From Acidovorax sp. NCPPB 3576 (GTDB lineage Bacteria > Pseudomonadota > Gammaproteobacteria > Burkholderiales > Burkholderiaceae_C): a DNA stretch of 64,000 nucleotides. Below the pieces are notes generated by a model that ran no database searches, was not told where the DNA came from, and worked only from the letters and a program-made list of their open reading frames with translations. The stretch lies in contig NZ_CP097267.1 of the NCBI RefSeq assembly GCF_028473605.1, positions 3,216,501 through 3,280,500 on the forward strand, in the 5' to 3' direction. This document shows, piece after piece, positions 40,627 through 49,751 of the stretch (positions within the stretch are counted from its first letter, which is position 1; every line of letters starts with the position of its first letter). Position numbers and translations under genes: made by a program.

Positions 40627-41427
40627 ATGGATGCTACCGTAGCTGCGCCCGTGCGCGCAAAAAAAGCCCTCGCCCGCCGCAAGGCAACACCAGTCCGTGT
40701 CGCGGCACCTGCTGATCAGACACCCCAGTCGAAAAGGCTCACCGCAAGCGAGCAGACGGTGGCCGCTGCTGGTGCCGGGTTGCTCGGACAAGCGGCTGGA
40801 CTAATTCACGAGGAAGATGGCGACGCCTACGCTTCAACCCTCTTGCAACTTGGGCAGAAGGTGTTGCTCCAGGCTTCTGAGGGCTCTGTTGCGCTGGGCA
40901 AGCCACAAGATGTTTTCTTCTTCGCAGCTGGCGCATGCTCAGGCGCTCTCGCTATCGAGCGGCAGACTGCCCCGGGCTCGATCCACCGGCATGAGCTGAT
41001 CACCTCCGCTTTCGAGTTGCTGAACAACACAGCCCTCGGATACGACCTCCATCTGCATCCATGCGTGGAGGCTGCGGCAGCAATCGAAGCCGGCGCACGC
41101 GCAAACGATCCCACGCCGAAACGCCGCCGCGGCCCCTCGGACATGGACATCGCCAAAGCGACCGGTTCTTACGCTGCCTTCGGCCGCAACCTGCCGGGCC
41201 ATGTGATCTTTGACGACCGTGCAGAACTGGAGCGGTTCGTCTCCACTAGCGCTGCACAAGTTGCCTGCCTCAACGTGATGCTTCAGGCCGCGGTGAGAAA
41301 TGAGGGGGTAGCGACATACGGCAGCGCTTCCGAATTTCTTCCCGACTTCGCAGAATTCGTCAGCGATCAAGCCTATGAGCATCAGCAAGCAGTAGAAGCG
41401 CTGATCAACGCCGGAGAAGCAGAATGA
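40627..41427 (+). CDS. phage protein of unknown function (266 aa)
   Basis: Basic, Ala/Pro-rich N-terminus (residues 1-37), then helical sequence (AGLLGQAAGLIHEEDGDAYA; FFFAAGACSGALAIE). AAGGAGTTCC before the ATG. Followed by an ATGA overlap to a 394-aa gene with a similar basic N-terminus. No family recognised. Confidence 0.6.
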   Translation: MDATVAAPVRAKKALARRKATPVRVAAPADQTPQSKRLTASEQTVAAAGAGLLGQAAGLIHEEDGDAYASTLLQLGQKVLLQASEGSVALGKPQDVFFFAAGACSGALAIERQTAPGSIHRHELITSAFELLNNTALGYDLHLHPCVEAAAAIEAGARANDPTPKRRRGPSDMDIAKATGSYAAFGRNLPGHVIFDDRAELERFVSTSAAQVACLNVMLQAAVRNEGVATYGSASEFLPDFAEFVSDQAYEHQQAVEALINAGEAE

Positions 41428-42608
41428 CCGCAGCCACCATCACCCGGCCGACTACTCGAAAGGTCGCAAAACCGGCAGTCAGCAAGACCCCGGCCTCCTC
41501 GGTTGAGCGCGACTTCATCAAGGGCCGCGACTCGGCCATTGGCTGCTTGGAGGAAGCTCAGCACTTCCATGACGCCCAGTCCGAAGAGCCGAATCGGATG
41601 CGCTGGATTCGCAAGGGAAAGCCCCAGGACAACTTCGTGCACGGCTGGATCGCTGACGCCGCGGGGGGAGACTCGGCTCTACAAAACGATGCGCTCCGCG
41701 GCTTCTGCGCGGTGCTCTCGGACTACATCTCCAACCCGGCTGGGACGATGTATCCACACGCCTACAGGATCCCCTACGCCGAGTACCTGGGCGGCGAAAT
41801 TGGTGCCGATGGCACCCAGGCCGTGCCGGCTGAGCTTCAAGACGATCCTAGCGACAGCGACGAGGTAGAGCCAGCGCCGGCTTCCGTAGCAGCCTCGATC
41901 AAGGCGCTCACGCACGCGATCGACGCCGCATGGCGCGCCACAGACGTGGAAGAGCGCGCTGACGACGCCAGCCATATCTTGCTCGCCGCGCTCAACGTGG
42001 CTGAAACGCTGGATGACGTCGAGACCGACTCGGAGAGCGAGAGCCTCCTCACGATCAGGGCGCTCGTCCACGCAGCGAATCACACGGATGGCGAAGCGCC
42101 AACCCGAGAGCGGGTCGCATCCATCCAGACCGCTTTCCTTCATCTGGATTCGCTGATTGGTGAACAGCCGTACCAGGGAGGGGCTGCGCATTTGCCCACT
42201 TCACGCTCGGCACCAGTGGCAGCGACTGCAACCGAACCTCCTGCAGTGTTGGCAGCACGCACTGCCGCACGCGCCGTCATCGGCCATATCCAAGCCGCCT
42301 GCGAGGTTCTCCGCATGGCCCAGAACGAGAATGGGCCAACAGAGGTGTTCGCGATAGGCGAGCTGATGGACATGCTGCACGAAAAGCACGCTGATGCTGG
42401 TGAGGCGAAAGAGTTCGGCGATGCGTGGACAGGGGTTCTGCCGGATCTTCAGGGCACAGCTTGCAACGTCATTGCACTCTGCAAGCGGGTGAACTCAAAC
42501 GGTCTGGACAGCCAGAGTCTCCATGCAGTCACCTATCTCCTGGAATCCGCTTACCGCATTGCATCGGACGCGCTCGATGCTTTGCCATCGGGAGGTGCGC
42601 ATGCTTGA
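41424..42608 (+). CDS. phage protein of unknown function (394 aa)
   Basis: Basic start (TITRPTTRKVAKPAVSKTPA), then an acidic helical body (AAWRATDVEERADDASHILL; SESESLLTIRALVHAANHTD) with Ala-rich helices to the end. It may pair with the preceding 266-aa protein. Overlaps the next gene by 8 nt. No family recognised. Confidence 0.6.
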   Translation: MTAATITRPTTRKVAKPAVSKTPASSVERDFIKGRDSAIGCLEEAQHFHDAQSEEPNRMRWIRKGKPQDNFVHGWIADAAGGDSALQNDALRGFCAVLSDYISNPAGTMYPHAYRIPYAEYLGGEIGADGTQAVPAELQDDPSDSDEVEPAPASVAASIKALTHAIDAAWRATDVEERADDASHILLAALNVAETLDDVETDSESESLLTIRALVHAANHTDGEAPTRERVASIQTAFLHLDSLIGEQPYQGGAAHLPTSRSAPVAATATEPPAVLAARTAARAVIGHIQAACEVLRMAQNENGPTEVFAIGELMDMLHEKHADAGEAKEFGDAWTGVLPDLQGTACNVIALCKRVNSNGLDSQSLHAVTYLLESAYRIASDALDALPSGGAHA

Positions 42609-42975
42609 CCGCGTTGAAATCCACCCTGGCGTCTTCCGCTCATCTGGCTATGGGTCGATGGTCTACCGCGGCACCGCCGAAGCGCTGGTCGCTGCAGGGG
42701 TGGTGGAGCAGAGCGAACTGCCCGGACAGCCCGGCAATCCCAAGACCATGTGCACGTTCACGCCGGATGGCAGACGCGCCGGACGCGGAACGGGTAACTA
42801 CTGCGGTGCCGAGCCGGGCCGCAAGCGCATCTTCAAAGATCGGAACGGTTTCACTGTCGATGTGCAACTGAGCCTCGATCTCATCGCAGCTGCGGAGGCA
42901 GCGAAGGCACGGCTGCAAGCATGCTGGCCGTTCCCTCTGGTCGGCGGTATGGCGTTTCTCCAGGGGAATGCATGA
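42601..42975 (+). CDS. small phage protein of unknown function (124 aa)
   Basis: MLDRVEIHPGVFRSSGYGSM start, a Gly/Arg-rich middle (RAGRGTGNYCGAEPGRK), and a helical C-terminus (LDLIAAAEAAKARLQ). ATG 42601 lies inside the end of the previous gene; its own stop overlaps the next ATG. Confidence 0.55.
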   Translation: MLDRVEIHPGVFRSSGYGSMVYRGTAEALVAAGVVEQSELPGQPGNPKTMCTFTPDGRRAGRGTGNYCGAEPGRKRIFKDRNGFTVDVQLSLDLIAAAEAAKARLQACWPFPLVGGMAFLQGNA

Positions 42976-43076
42976 AGCAACCCCAGTTGAACCTGATGCG
43001 CCCAGTCGACATTACAGCCGACCCTGTCCAGTTAACGAGACGTGAGCAGCAACCTGCAGGAGGAGCAGAACCATGA
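42972..43076 (+). CDS. 34-aa peptide coupled to excisionase
   Basis: 34 aa (MKQPQLNLMRPVDITADPVQ). Starts with an ATGA overlap to the previous stop, and its TGA overlaps the excisionase ATG. AGGAGGAG near its end is the ribosome site for excisionase. Confidence 0.55.
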   Translation: MKQPQLNLMRPVDITADPVQLTRREQQPAGGAEP

Positions 43077-43288
43077 CAGCCGAAGTGACGACCCAGCCGT
43101 TCGTGCAGTCGGCTCGGTTTGTGACCATCAAACTGTGCGCCGCCATGACAGGGCTTTCACCGGCGGCCATCGAAAAGCGTATCGAACGAGGCTTGTGGCT
43201 GGAAAAGAAGGAATGGCGACGCGGGCGCGACGGTCGCATTTGGATCGACACCAAGGGGATAGAGGCATGGGTTTTAGAGACGGAGTAG
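43073..43288 (+). CDS. xis: excisionase
   Basis: 71 aa. VQSARFVTIKLCAAMTGLSP then AIEKRIERGLWLEKKEW and IWIDTKGIEAWV: the winged-HTH pattern of phage excisionases that sit just before DUF3596-type integrases. It directs the integrase to excise the prophage. Overlaps the integrase start by 22 nt. AGGAGGAG precedes it. Confidence 0.82.
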   Translation: MTAEVTTQPFVQSARFVTIKLCAAMTGLSPAAIEKRIERGLWLEKKEWRRGRDGRIWIDTKGIEAWVLETE

Positions 43289-44427
43289 AGGTTCGGGAAA
43301 GAAGCATCCGACTGTTCTTCGTGCACGATGGCGCGCGGTGCCGCGAGACTCTGACGATGGCTGGCAAACCGCTCGCACCCACGGCTGCCAACGTGAAGCA
43401 CGCACACCGTATTGCTGCCGAGATCCGGGACAAGATTCGGCTGGGAACCTTCGTGCTGGCCGACTTCTTCCCCGGTAGCCCGAGAGCTGCCAGCGTGGCC
43501 CCGGCCGCCGAGCAAAGGAATTTCGGCAAGTGGTGCGAACTGTGGCTGCAGACTAAAGGGCGCTTGGCCAAACGCACCCTCAGCCAGTATGAAAACGCCC
43601 TTGCCATCTGGCAGGGCCTGCTGGGGGCAGAGTCACCGATGGAGAAACTCACCCATGCCACGGTGGCCGCCAAGGTCGGCGGCTACCCATGGAAGTCTGC
43701 CAAGCTGCTGAACAACTACCTGATACCCCTGCGTGGGGTGTTCATGTTGGCTGGGCGAGAACTGAAGACGGAAAACCCCATGGAAGGCATCGAGAACTCC
43801 AAGCACCAGGCGGCCGCACCTGATCCGCTATCGACTGCGGAGATGGAGCGCATCCTCGCCGACTTGAGGGAACGCTACGACCAGCGCGTGCACGCCTATT
43901 TCGAATTCGCCTTTCTCACCGGCATGCGGCCGGAAGAGCTGATCGCTTTGCAGTGGGGTGACGTGGACTGGAACCACGGGACCATTCGCGTGGAGCGCGC
44001 CCGCACCGCAGGCGAAGAGAAGGAATTGAAGACGTATAACGCGCGGGACGTGGACCTTGTGGCGCGGGCCGTCGCCGCGCTGCAAACAATGAAGCCCTGG
44101 ACATGCATGGGCGGAGTGGATTCGGCCATTTTCCAGAACCCGGTGACCAACCGCCCGTGGCATGACGAGCGAAGCCAGCGCGACCACTACTGGACCCCTA
44201 GCTTGCGCCGTCTGGGCATCCGTCGCCGGCGCGCATACCAAACGCGGCACACCTATGCCGCCAATGCGCTCGCGGCGGGGGTGAACCCCGCGTACATCGC
44301 AAGGCAGATGGGGCATAAGAATGCCAAGATGCTATTCAGCGTCTATGCCAAGTGGATCGACGGGGCAGACCGTGGGAGGGAAAAAGCGAAGTTGGAAGCT
44401 GCACTCAGAAACGAAAAAGCCGCCTAG
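43267..44427 (+). CDS. int: tyrosine integrase with DUF3596 arm-binding domain
   Basis: 386 aa from ATG 43267, which lies inside xis; a longer frame to 43042 is the shadow of xis. Residues ~5-75 are the DUF3596/Arm-DNA-binding module; a core-binding SAM-like domain follows (~85-170); the catalytic domain has Arg221 (GMRPEEL), Lys255, Arg327 (YQTRHTYA, with Tyr324 at the usual first His), His350 (MGHKN) and the nucleophile Tyr360. It recombines attP with the tRNA-Val site next to it. Confidence 0.92.
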   Translation: MGFRDGVEVRERSIRLFFVHDGARCRETLTMAGKPLAPTAANVKHAHRIAAEIRDKIRLGTFVLADFFPGSPRAASVAPAAEQRNFGKWCELWLQTKGRLAKRTLSQYENALAIWQGLLGAESPMEKLTHATVAAKVGGYPWKSAKLLNNYLIPLRGVFMLAGRELKTENPMEGIENSKHQAAAPDPLSTAEMERILADLRERYDQRVHAYFEFAFLTGMRPEELIALQWGDVDWNHGTIRVERARTAGEEKELKTYNARDVDLVARAVAALQTMKPWTCMGGVDSAIFQNPVTNRPWHDERSQRDHYWTPSLRRLGIRRRRAYQTRHTYAANALAAGVNPAYIARQMGHKNAKMLFSVYAKWIDGADRGREKAKLEAALRNEKAA

Positions 44428-44440
44428 GAAAAGGCGGCTT
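44417..44440 (-). terminator. terminator hairpin at integrase end
   Basis: AAGCCGCCT (44417-44425) pairs with AGGCGGCTT (44432-44440). On the minus strand it is followed by TTTTTCG, so it can end read-through from the tRNA-Val/relA side, and may also protect the int mRNA end. Confidence 0.6.
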
Positions 44441-44517
44441 AATCTGAATGGGAACCTGTGAAGTTCCCTGCAAGTTCCCCGAGATTCTGAAAGCTGGTTC
44501 CTTTCAGTGGAGAAACT

Positions 44518-44594
44518 TGGTAGGCGCGATTGGACTCGAACCAACGACCCCCACCATGTCAAGGTGGTGCTCTAACCAGCTGAGCTACGCGCCT
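44518..44594 (-). tRNA. tRNA-Val (GAC), prophage attachment site
   Basis: 77 nt including an encoded CCA. Acceptor AGGCGCG/CGCGCCT pairs, anticodon arm CCACC-TTGACAT-GGTGG with GAC at 44558-44560, and a GTTGG-TTCGAGT-CCAAT T arm. The 3' end points to the integrase 90 nt away. Phages of this kind usually carry the tRNA 3' end as attP core, so the prophage-host junction is probably within its 3' half. The other att copy is outside the window. Confidence 0.95.
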
Positions 44595-44663
44595 GTGTGT
44601 ATTCGAGAAGCGAGATTGTAGCAGTAAAAAATACGCGTTCCGAACACGTTTGCAGGCTTTCTT

Positions 44664-46922
44664 TCAACGGCGCCGGGCAGAGCGCACGCCCTGCACCGTG
44701 GCTACGATGCCGAGTACTTTGTTCAGCCGTCCGGAATCCGACACCTCCACGGTGAACGTCATCCATGCGGTACCTTTCACGGACTGCGTCTGAACGCCGA
44801 TCACGTTGGTTTTTTCTCTGGCGAAGACTTCGGAAATATCGCGCAGCAGGCCTTGCCGGTCTGCCGCCTCGACGGACACATCCACGGGGTAAACCGAAGG
44901 GCCGGCACCGGCTGCGGCCTTGGACTGCCCCCACTCCACTTCGATGACGCGTTCGGCACTTCGCGCTGCCATCTCGCGAAAATTACTGCAGTCGGCACGG
45001 TGCACGCTCACCCCCTTGCCGCGCGTGACGAAGCCCCGGATGCTGTCGGGCGGCGCGGGCTTGCAGCACTTGGCCAGCTGGGTCATCAGCGAATCGATGC
45101 CCACCACCAACACCCCGCCCTTGGGGGCCGTTTCGGAGGTGCGCGACTTCTTGAGCAACAGGTAGTCGTCGGGCTGCAGCACGGGCTCCGGCGGGCGCAG
45201 CAGCGTTTCGATGGTGCGCAGCGAAAACTCGTCCTTGCCCACCACTTCGAACAAGGCGTCTGCGGTCTTGAAGCCCAGTTGCACGGCCAGGTCGTCGAGC
45301 TTGACGGCCGTCTTGCCCTCGCGCTGCAGCAACTTTTCCACGGCCTCGCGGCCCCGCGCCGTGGTTTCGTGCGTGGCCTGCGCATTGAACCAAGCGCGCA
45401 CCTTGGCGCGAGCCCGGTGGCTGGTGAGGTAGCCCAACTCGGCATTGAGCCAGTCGCGCGACGGGCGGCCTTCCTTGACGGTGGTGATCTCCACGGTCTG
45501 CCCATTCTGCAGCGGCGTGTTGAGCGGCACCATGGCCCCATCCACGCGCGCACCGCGGCACCGGTGGCCGACGCTGGTGTGCACCGCATAGGCGAAATCG
45601 ACGGGGGTGGCGCCCTGCGGCAACTCCACCACGGCGGCGTCCGGCGTGAGCACGTAGATGCGGTCCTCGAACAGCCCTCCGTGCTGCACGGTGCCCGCCA
45701 TGTCCCGCTCCCAGGCCAGCAACTGGCGCAGCACCGCGATCTTGGCGTCGTATTCGCCGGAGGCCGAAACGCCCGCATAGCCCTTGGTGCCCGCCTCCTT
45801 GTAGGCCCAGTGGGCGGCCACGCCGTGCTCGGCGTGGTCGTTCATGGCCTGGGTGCGAATCTGGATTTCGATGGCCTTGCCCGTCTCGTCGCGCACGACC
45901 GTGTGCAGCGACTGGTAGCCGTTGGGCTTGGGCTTGGCGATGTAGTCGTCGAACTCAGCGTCGATGGGCTTGAAATGCTCGTGCACCCACGACAGCGCGG
46001 CATAGCAATCCTTCACCGAAGGCACCACCACCCGCAGCGCCCGAATGTCGAACACATGCTCGAAGTCGAGCGACTTGCCGCGCATCTTCTTGACGATGCT
46101 GTAGATGTGCTTGGGCCGGCCCTGCACGCTGGCGCTGATGCTGCGAGCCCGCAGTTCGGACTCCAGCCGGCCGCGCAGCTGCTCCATGTACACCTCGCGC
46201 TCGGCCCGCTTTTCGTCCAGCAGCCGGGCGACCTGTTTATAGGTCTCCGGCTCCAGGAACCGAAAGGACAGGTCTTCCAGTTCCCACTTCATCTGCCAGA
46301 TGCCGAGCCGGTTGGCCAGCGGGGCGAATACCTGCAGCGCTTCGCGCGCGATGCCGGGTGACACCGCGCGCTTGGAAGCGGCGTAGAACCGCAGGGTCTG
46401 CAGACGCGACGCCAGCCGCAGCATCACCACGCGCAGGTCGCGGGAGAAAGCAAGCAGCATCTTGCGCACGTTCTCGGTCTGCGTGGCGGGGTCGTCCACC
46501 GGCTGCCCGGCAAGCTGGGCTTCGCGCGCCTGCTGCTGCACACGCATGAGCTTGGTGGTCTCCACAGCCAGGGCGGCAAAGTTCTGCCCGAAGGCTTTGG
46601 CGATGACCTCCTCGGGCTTGTTCAAGTGCGAGCAGGCATGCACCAGATAGCTGGCCGCCTGCATGGCTTCCGACCCACCGATGTTCTTGAGGATGGAGGC
46701 GACGGCTTCGGCATGCGCAAAGGTGTTCTCACCGGTCTCCAGCGTCTCGCTGGACAGCAGCGGTTCCGCAAAGGCCCGGGCCCGCGCCAGCGCGCCCGCC
46801 TGCTCAGGCAGCGACAGCGCCGTGGCAGCGATGAGCTGCGGCACGGCATCGGACCGGGGCGACGCGCTCCCCGCGCCCCCCTGGCCCAGCGTGGCGGGAG
46901 GTGCGGTGGACAGGCTCTTCAC
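44664..46922 (-). CDS. relA: GTP pyrophosphokinase RelA, (p)ppGpp synthetase
   Basis: 752 aa from GTG 46922 (GAGGTGG upstream; GTGA overlap with the hydrolase stop). The N-terminal HD-like region lacks the hydrolase HD/ED signature (YLVHACSHLNKPEE), the synthetase domain has the RelA-type EFDD motif in IDAEFDDYIAKP, and KPKPNGYQSLHTVV is the G-loop. TGS (TPDAAVVELPQGATPVDFAY) and C-terminal ACT domains follow. Mono-functional stress-alarmone synthetase on ribosomes. Adjacent to tRNA-Val, outside the prophage. Confidence 0.93.
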   Translation of the reverse strand: MKSLSTAPPATLGQGGAGSASPRSDAVPQLIAATALSLPEQAGALARARAFAEPLLSSETLETGENTFAHAEAVASILKNIGGSEAMQAASYLVHACSHLNKPEEVIAKAFGQNFAALAVETTKLMRVQQQAREAQLAGQPVDDPATQTENVRKMLLAFSRDLRVVMLRLASRLQTLRFYAASKRAVSPGIAREALQVFAPLANRLGIWQMKWELEDLSFRFLEPETYKQVARLLDEKRAEREVYMEQLRGRLESELRARSISASVQGRPKHIYSIVKKMRGKSLDFEHVFDIRALRVVVPSVKDCYAALSWVHEHFKPIDAEFDDYIAKPKPNGYQSLHTVVRDETGKAIEIQIRTQAMNDHAEHGVAAHWAYKEAGTKGYAGVSASGEYDAKIAVLRQLLAWERDMAGTVQHGGLFEDRIYVLTPDAAVVELPQGATPVDFAYAVHTSVGHRCRGARVDGAMVPLNTPLQNGQTVEITTVKEGRPSRDWLNAELGYLTSHRARAKVRAWFNAQATHETTARGREAVEKLLQREGKTAVKLDDLAVQLGFKTADALFEVVGKDEFSLRTIETLLRPPEPVLQPDDYLLLKKSRTSETAPKGGVLVVGIDSLMTQLAKCCKPAPPDSIRGFVTRGKGVSVHRADCSNFREMAARSAERVIEVEWGQSKAAAGAGPSVYPVDVSVEAADRQGLLRDISEVFAREKTNVIGVQTQSVKGTAWMTFTVEVSDSGRLNKVLGIVATVQGVRSARRR

Positions 46923-47914
46923 AGCCCACCTCTTTCGCTGGGATCGAAGAGGAACGCTTCGACCACATCCACCTGTTCGCCCGCCACCAGCGTCGGGGCG
47001 TGCCCCACACCGCCCCACTCCACCACCTGGGCTCGGGGCCCGCGTTGCGACATGGCTTGCGCCGTCGAGGGCGAGAGCAGATCCGACTGCGCGCCACGCA
47101 GCAGCAGCGTGCGCGCGCTGATTTGGTCATACAGCTGCCACAGCTGCGCCTCGCCTGCGAGGGCTGCCTCTTGCGTCATCGCGCGAAACGGCAGGGCGAT
47201 GGCCGGGTCGTAATGCAGTACGAACCCGCCCTCGGGTGCGGGCCGGAGCATGGCGCTCGACAACGCCAGCCACTGCGCCGGCGTATGGGGGCCGAAGCTG
47301 GAGGAAATCGCCCACAAGGCGTCTGCCGCCTGCTGCTCCGTTGCGAAATGGGCGGGCCGCCCGAGGTACTGGCCGATGCGCTGGAGCGCGCTCCATTCGA
47401 TCACCGGCCCCACATCGTTGAGGACCAGCCTGCGCACCGGCACGGGAAGCGGCAGCCCCGGCTGGCCGCACAGCGCCATGCCGATCAGCCCGCCCATGCT
47501 GGTGCCCACCCAGTCCAGGTGCTGGATGGATGCCTGGCCCTGCACCTGCGAGAGCAGGGCCAGCATGTCGGCGGCATACACCGGCACCTGATAGGCCATG
47601 GGGTCGGCGAACCAGTCGCTGCGGCCGCGGCCGGCCACGTCGGGACAGATCACACGGGCATGACGGGACAGGCGACGGGCCAGCACATCGAAATCGCGCC
47701 CCTGGCGCGACAGGCCATGCACGCAAACCGCCACATGGGGATGGTCCGGCTGGCCCGTCGCGTTCCATTCCCAATAGGCCATGCGATGGCTGGCGGCTGC
47801 ACTGTCCACCGCGGCCTCCTTGGCAGCGATTCCAGGGCAATTCACGTAATTCAGCGTAGGCTCGGTCATGGGAACGAATTCGTCACGGGGGCGCTCGATA
47901 ATGGTTGCGTTCAT
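46919..47914 (-). CDS. alpha/beta-fold hydrolase
   Basis: 331 aa as a frame; ATG 47869 (MTEPTLNY) is an alternative start, 316 aa. HGLSRQGRDF oxyanion loop, nucleophile Ser in GTSMGG, acid near RGAQSDLLS and His in GVGHAPTL. A generic carboxylester-type hydrolase; substrate unknown. Divergent from the 3-hydroxybutyrate dehydrogenase gene, which may hint at polyhydroxyalkanoate metabolism. Confidence 0.85.
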   Translation of the reverse strand: MNATIIERPRDEFVPMTEPTLNYVNCPGIAAKEAAVDSAAASHRMAYWEWNATGQPDHPHVAVCVHGLSRQGRDFDVLARRLSRHARVICPDVAGRGRSDWFADPMAYQVPVYAADMLALLSQVQGQASIQHLDWVGTSMGGLIGMALCGQPGLPLPVPVRRLVLNDVGPVIEWSALQRIGQYLGRPAHFATEQQAADALWAISSSFGPHTPAQWLALSSAMLRPAPEGGFVLHYDPAIALPFRAMTQEAALAGEAQLWQLYDQISARTLLLRGAQSDLLSPSTAQAMSQRGPRAQVVEWGGVGHAPTLVAGEQVDVVEAFLFDPSERGGL

Positions 47915-47938
47915 CCTAATTCATTCGGAGAGACTCAC

Positions 47939-48721
47939 ATGCTTCAAGGCAAAACCGCCCTCGTCACCGGCTCCACGAGCGGCATCGGACTGGGCATCGC
48001 CAAGGCGCTCGCGCGCCAGGGCGCCAACGTCGTGCTCAATGGTTTCGGCGATGTGGACGGCCCCCGAGCCGAAGTGCTGGCGGCCGGCGAAAGCCGCGGC
48101 GCTCAGGTGGCCTACCACGGCGCCGACATGAGCCGCGCAGCGGACATCGAAGACATGATGAAGTACAGCGCCAGCCAGTTCGGGCGCGTGGACATCCTGG
48201 TCAACAACGCGGGCATCCAGCACGTGGCGAACGTGGAGGACTTTCCCGTCGAGAAGTGGGACGCCATCCTGGCGATCAACCTGACCAGCGCCTTCCACAC
48301 CTCGCGCCTGGTCCTGCCTCCGATGAAGGCGGCCAACTGGGGACGCATCATCAACATCGCCTCGGTGCACGGGCTGGTGGCTTCGGCCCAGAAGGCAGCC
48401 TATGTGGCGGCCAAGCATGGCCTCGTGGGCCTGACGAAAGTGACTGCGCTGGAAACCGCCACCACGGGCGTGACCTGCAATGCGATATGCCCCGGCTGGG
48501 TGCTCACGCCGCTGGTGCAAAAACAGGTCGATGCCAAGGCCGCCGAACAGGGCCTGTCGAACGAAGACGCCAAGAAGCAGTTGCTGAGCGAAAAGGAACC
48601 CTCGCTGCAGTTCACCACGCCCGAAGAGCTGGGCGAACTGGCGGTGTTCTTCTGCTCGTCGGCGGCCAGCAATGTCCGCGGCGCCGCCTGGAACATGGAT
48701 GGCGGCTGGGCCGCACAGTAA
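47939..48721 (+). CDS. 3-hydroxybutyrate dehydrogenase
   Basis: 260 aa from ATG 47939 (GGAGAG upstream). Short-chain dehydrogenase: NAD loop TGSTSGIG, NNAG, catalytic Ser in NIASVHG and YVAAK (Tyr, Lys), and the typical LxFTTPEELG stretch of bacterial 3HB dehydrogenases. Oxidises D-3-hydroxybutyrate to acetoacetate with NAD+, a step in PHB use, common in these bacteria. Divergent 24 bp from the hydrolase gene. Confidence 0.9.
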   Translation: MLQGKTALVTGSTSGIGLGIAKALARQGANVVLNGFGDVDGPRAEVLAAGESRGAQVAYHGADMSRAADIEDMMKYSASQFGRVDILVNNAGIQHVANVEDFPVEKWDAILAINLTSAFHTSRLVLPPMKAANWGRIINIASVHGLVASAQKAAYVAAKHGLVGLTKVTALETATTGVTCNAICPGWVLTPLVQKQVDAKAAEQGLSNEDAKKQLLSEKEPSLQFTTPEELGELAVFFCSSAASNVRGAAWNMDGGWAAQ

Positions 48722-48818
48722 TAGCGAAAATCCCATTCGCCGCCCGATTGCCGGGGGGCCCCTGCCCTGGCAGCCTGGGCAGGAGACGATCCGGCGCGGG
48801 CGTCAGCCCGCCAACCCC

Positions 48819-49535
48819 TCAGCGCAGTTGCACGGCGCCGGAGACGTTCACCACCACCTGCGCCTTGCCGGCTTCCACTGGTACGGGCGCATCGGCGGAC
48901 ATCGACGACATCTTGGCTTCCATGGCCATCATGCGCGGCCGGGGGCCCGGAATCATCTCGTTGCTATTCACCGCCACCTCGCGCAGCGTGTAGCCGCTGA
49001 AGCCGAAGCCCCGCGCCAGTTCATTGGCGCGAGACTTGAACTGCTCGATGGCCTTGGTCTGCGCCTCGCCTTCCACCTTCTCGCGGGCCTCGCGCGACAG
49101 ATCGAAGGCGATCTGGCTGATCGGCATGGACTGGATCTTGCCGGCGGTGGTAGTGATGCGCGAGAAATCACGGCCTTGCAGGATCAGCTCGGCGCGGCCT
49201 TGCCAGCCGTTGATCTTGCCTTCCTTGCCGTAGCGCGGGTACATGCCGAACGCGCCGGTCCGCACGTCCATCTGGTCCGGCTGGGCCGCGCGCTTGGCTT
49301 CTGCCAACGCGGAGTCCAGCGCTTGCTTGAGCTGGGTCTGCACCGTTGCCGCGTCCGCACCCTCTTTGTTGGTGGCCAGCGTGAGCACCAGCAAGTCCTG
49401 CTGCACCTCCACGGTGCCGGTGGCGGACAACTGCAGCACATTCTGCGGCGGCGGCTGCATGGTGTTTTGAGAAAAAGAGGCACCAGCGCAAGCCAACAAT
49501 GCACCAGCAGCTATTATTTTTGTAGCAATTTTCAT
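48819..49535 (-). CDS. periplasmic SIMPL-domain (DUF541) protein
   Basis: 238 aa from ATG 49535 (GGAAGGA upstream). Signal peptide KIIAAGALLACAGASFSQ, then the SIMPL domain (LQLSATGTVEVQQDLLVLTL; ...AGKIQSMPISQIAFDLSREA). Family members reduce oxidative stress or act with outer-membrane maintenance in E. coli (YggE); the same is assumed here. Divergent from ompR. Confidence 0.85.
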   Translation of the reverse strand: MKIATKIIAAGALLACAGASFSQNTMQPPPQNVLQLSATGTVEVQQDLLVLTLATNKEGADAATVQTQLKQALDSALAEAKRAAQPDQMDVRTGAFGMYPRYGKEGKINGWQGRAELILQGRDFSRITTTAGKIQSMPISQIAFDLSREAREKVEGEAQTKAIEQFKSRANELARGFGFSGYTLREVAVNSNEMIPGPRPRMMAMEAKMSSMSADAPVPVEAGKAQVVVNVSGAVQLR

Positions 49536-49657
49536 TTTTTGAATCCTTCCGAGGGAATGGTTGGCGGATGTATCGAACACCCTGGAGCGCCACAGTAACC
49601 GGTCTGCATCAATCGGCGGTAAAGGCCCGATAGCGTCTTTGCGTGGCTGGGCAAAAC

Positions 49658-49733
49658 TTGTAACAGTTAGTCAGGTATCTGGCAAAAACCCGAACTTCGC
49701 GGTTCAAGGTGGTCAGAATCGGCTCTGTTACAA
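49658..49733. promoter_or_regulatory. inverted GTAACA/TGTTAC pair upstream of ompR
   Basis: TTGTAACAG (49658-49666) and CTGTTACAA (49725-49733) are exact inverted copies in the leader region before ompR. They contain GTAACA/TGTTAC, the core of enteric OmpR sites, so autoregulation is possible. Other DNA-binding proteins could use them. Confidence 0.4.
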
Positions 49734-49751
49734 ATAGGACTTGGGAAACAA

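Noticed and set aside
44853..46361. Plus-strand frame opposite relA
   Set aside because: Antisense shadow of a conserved gene.
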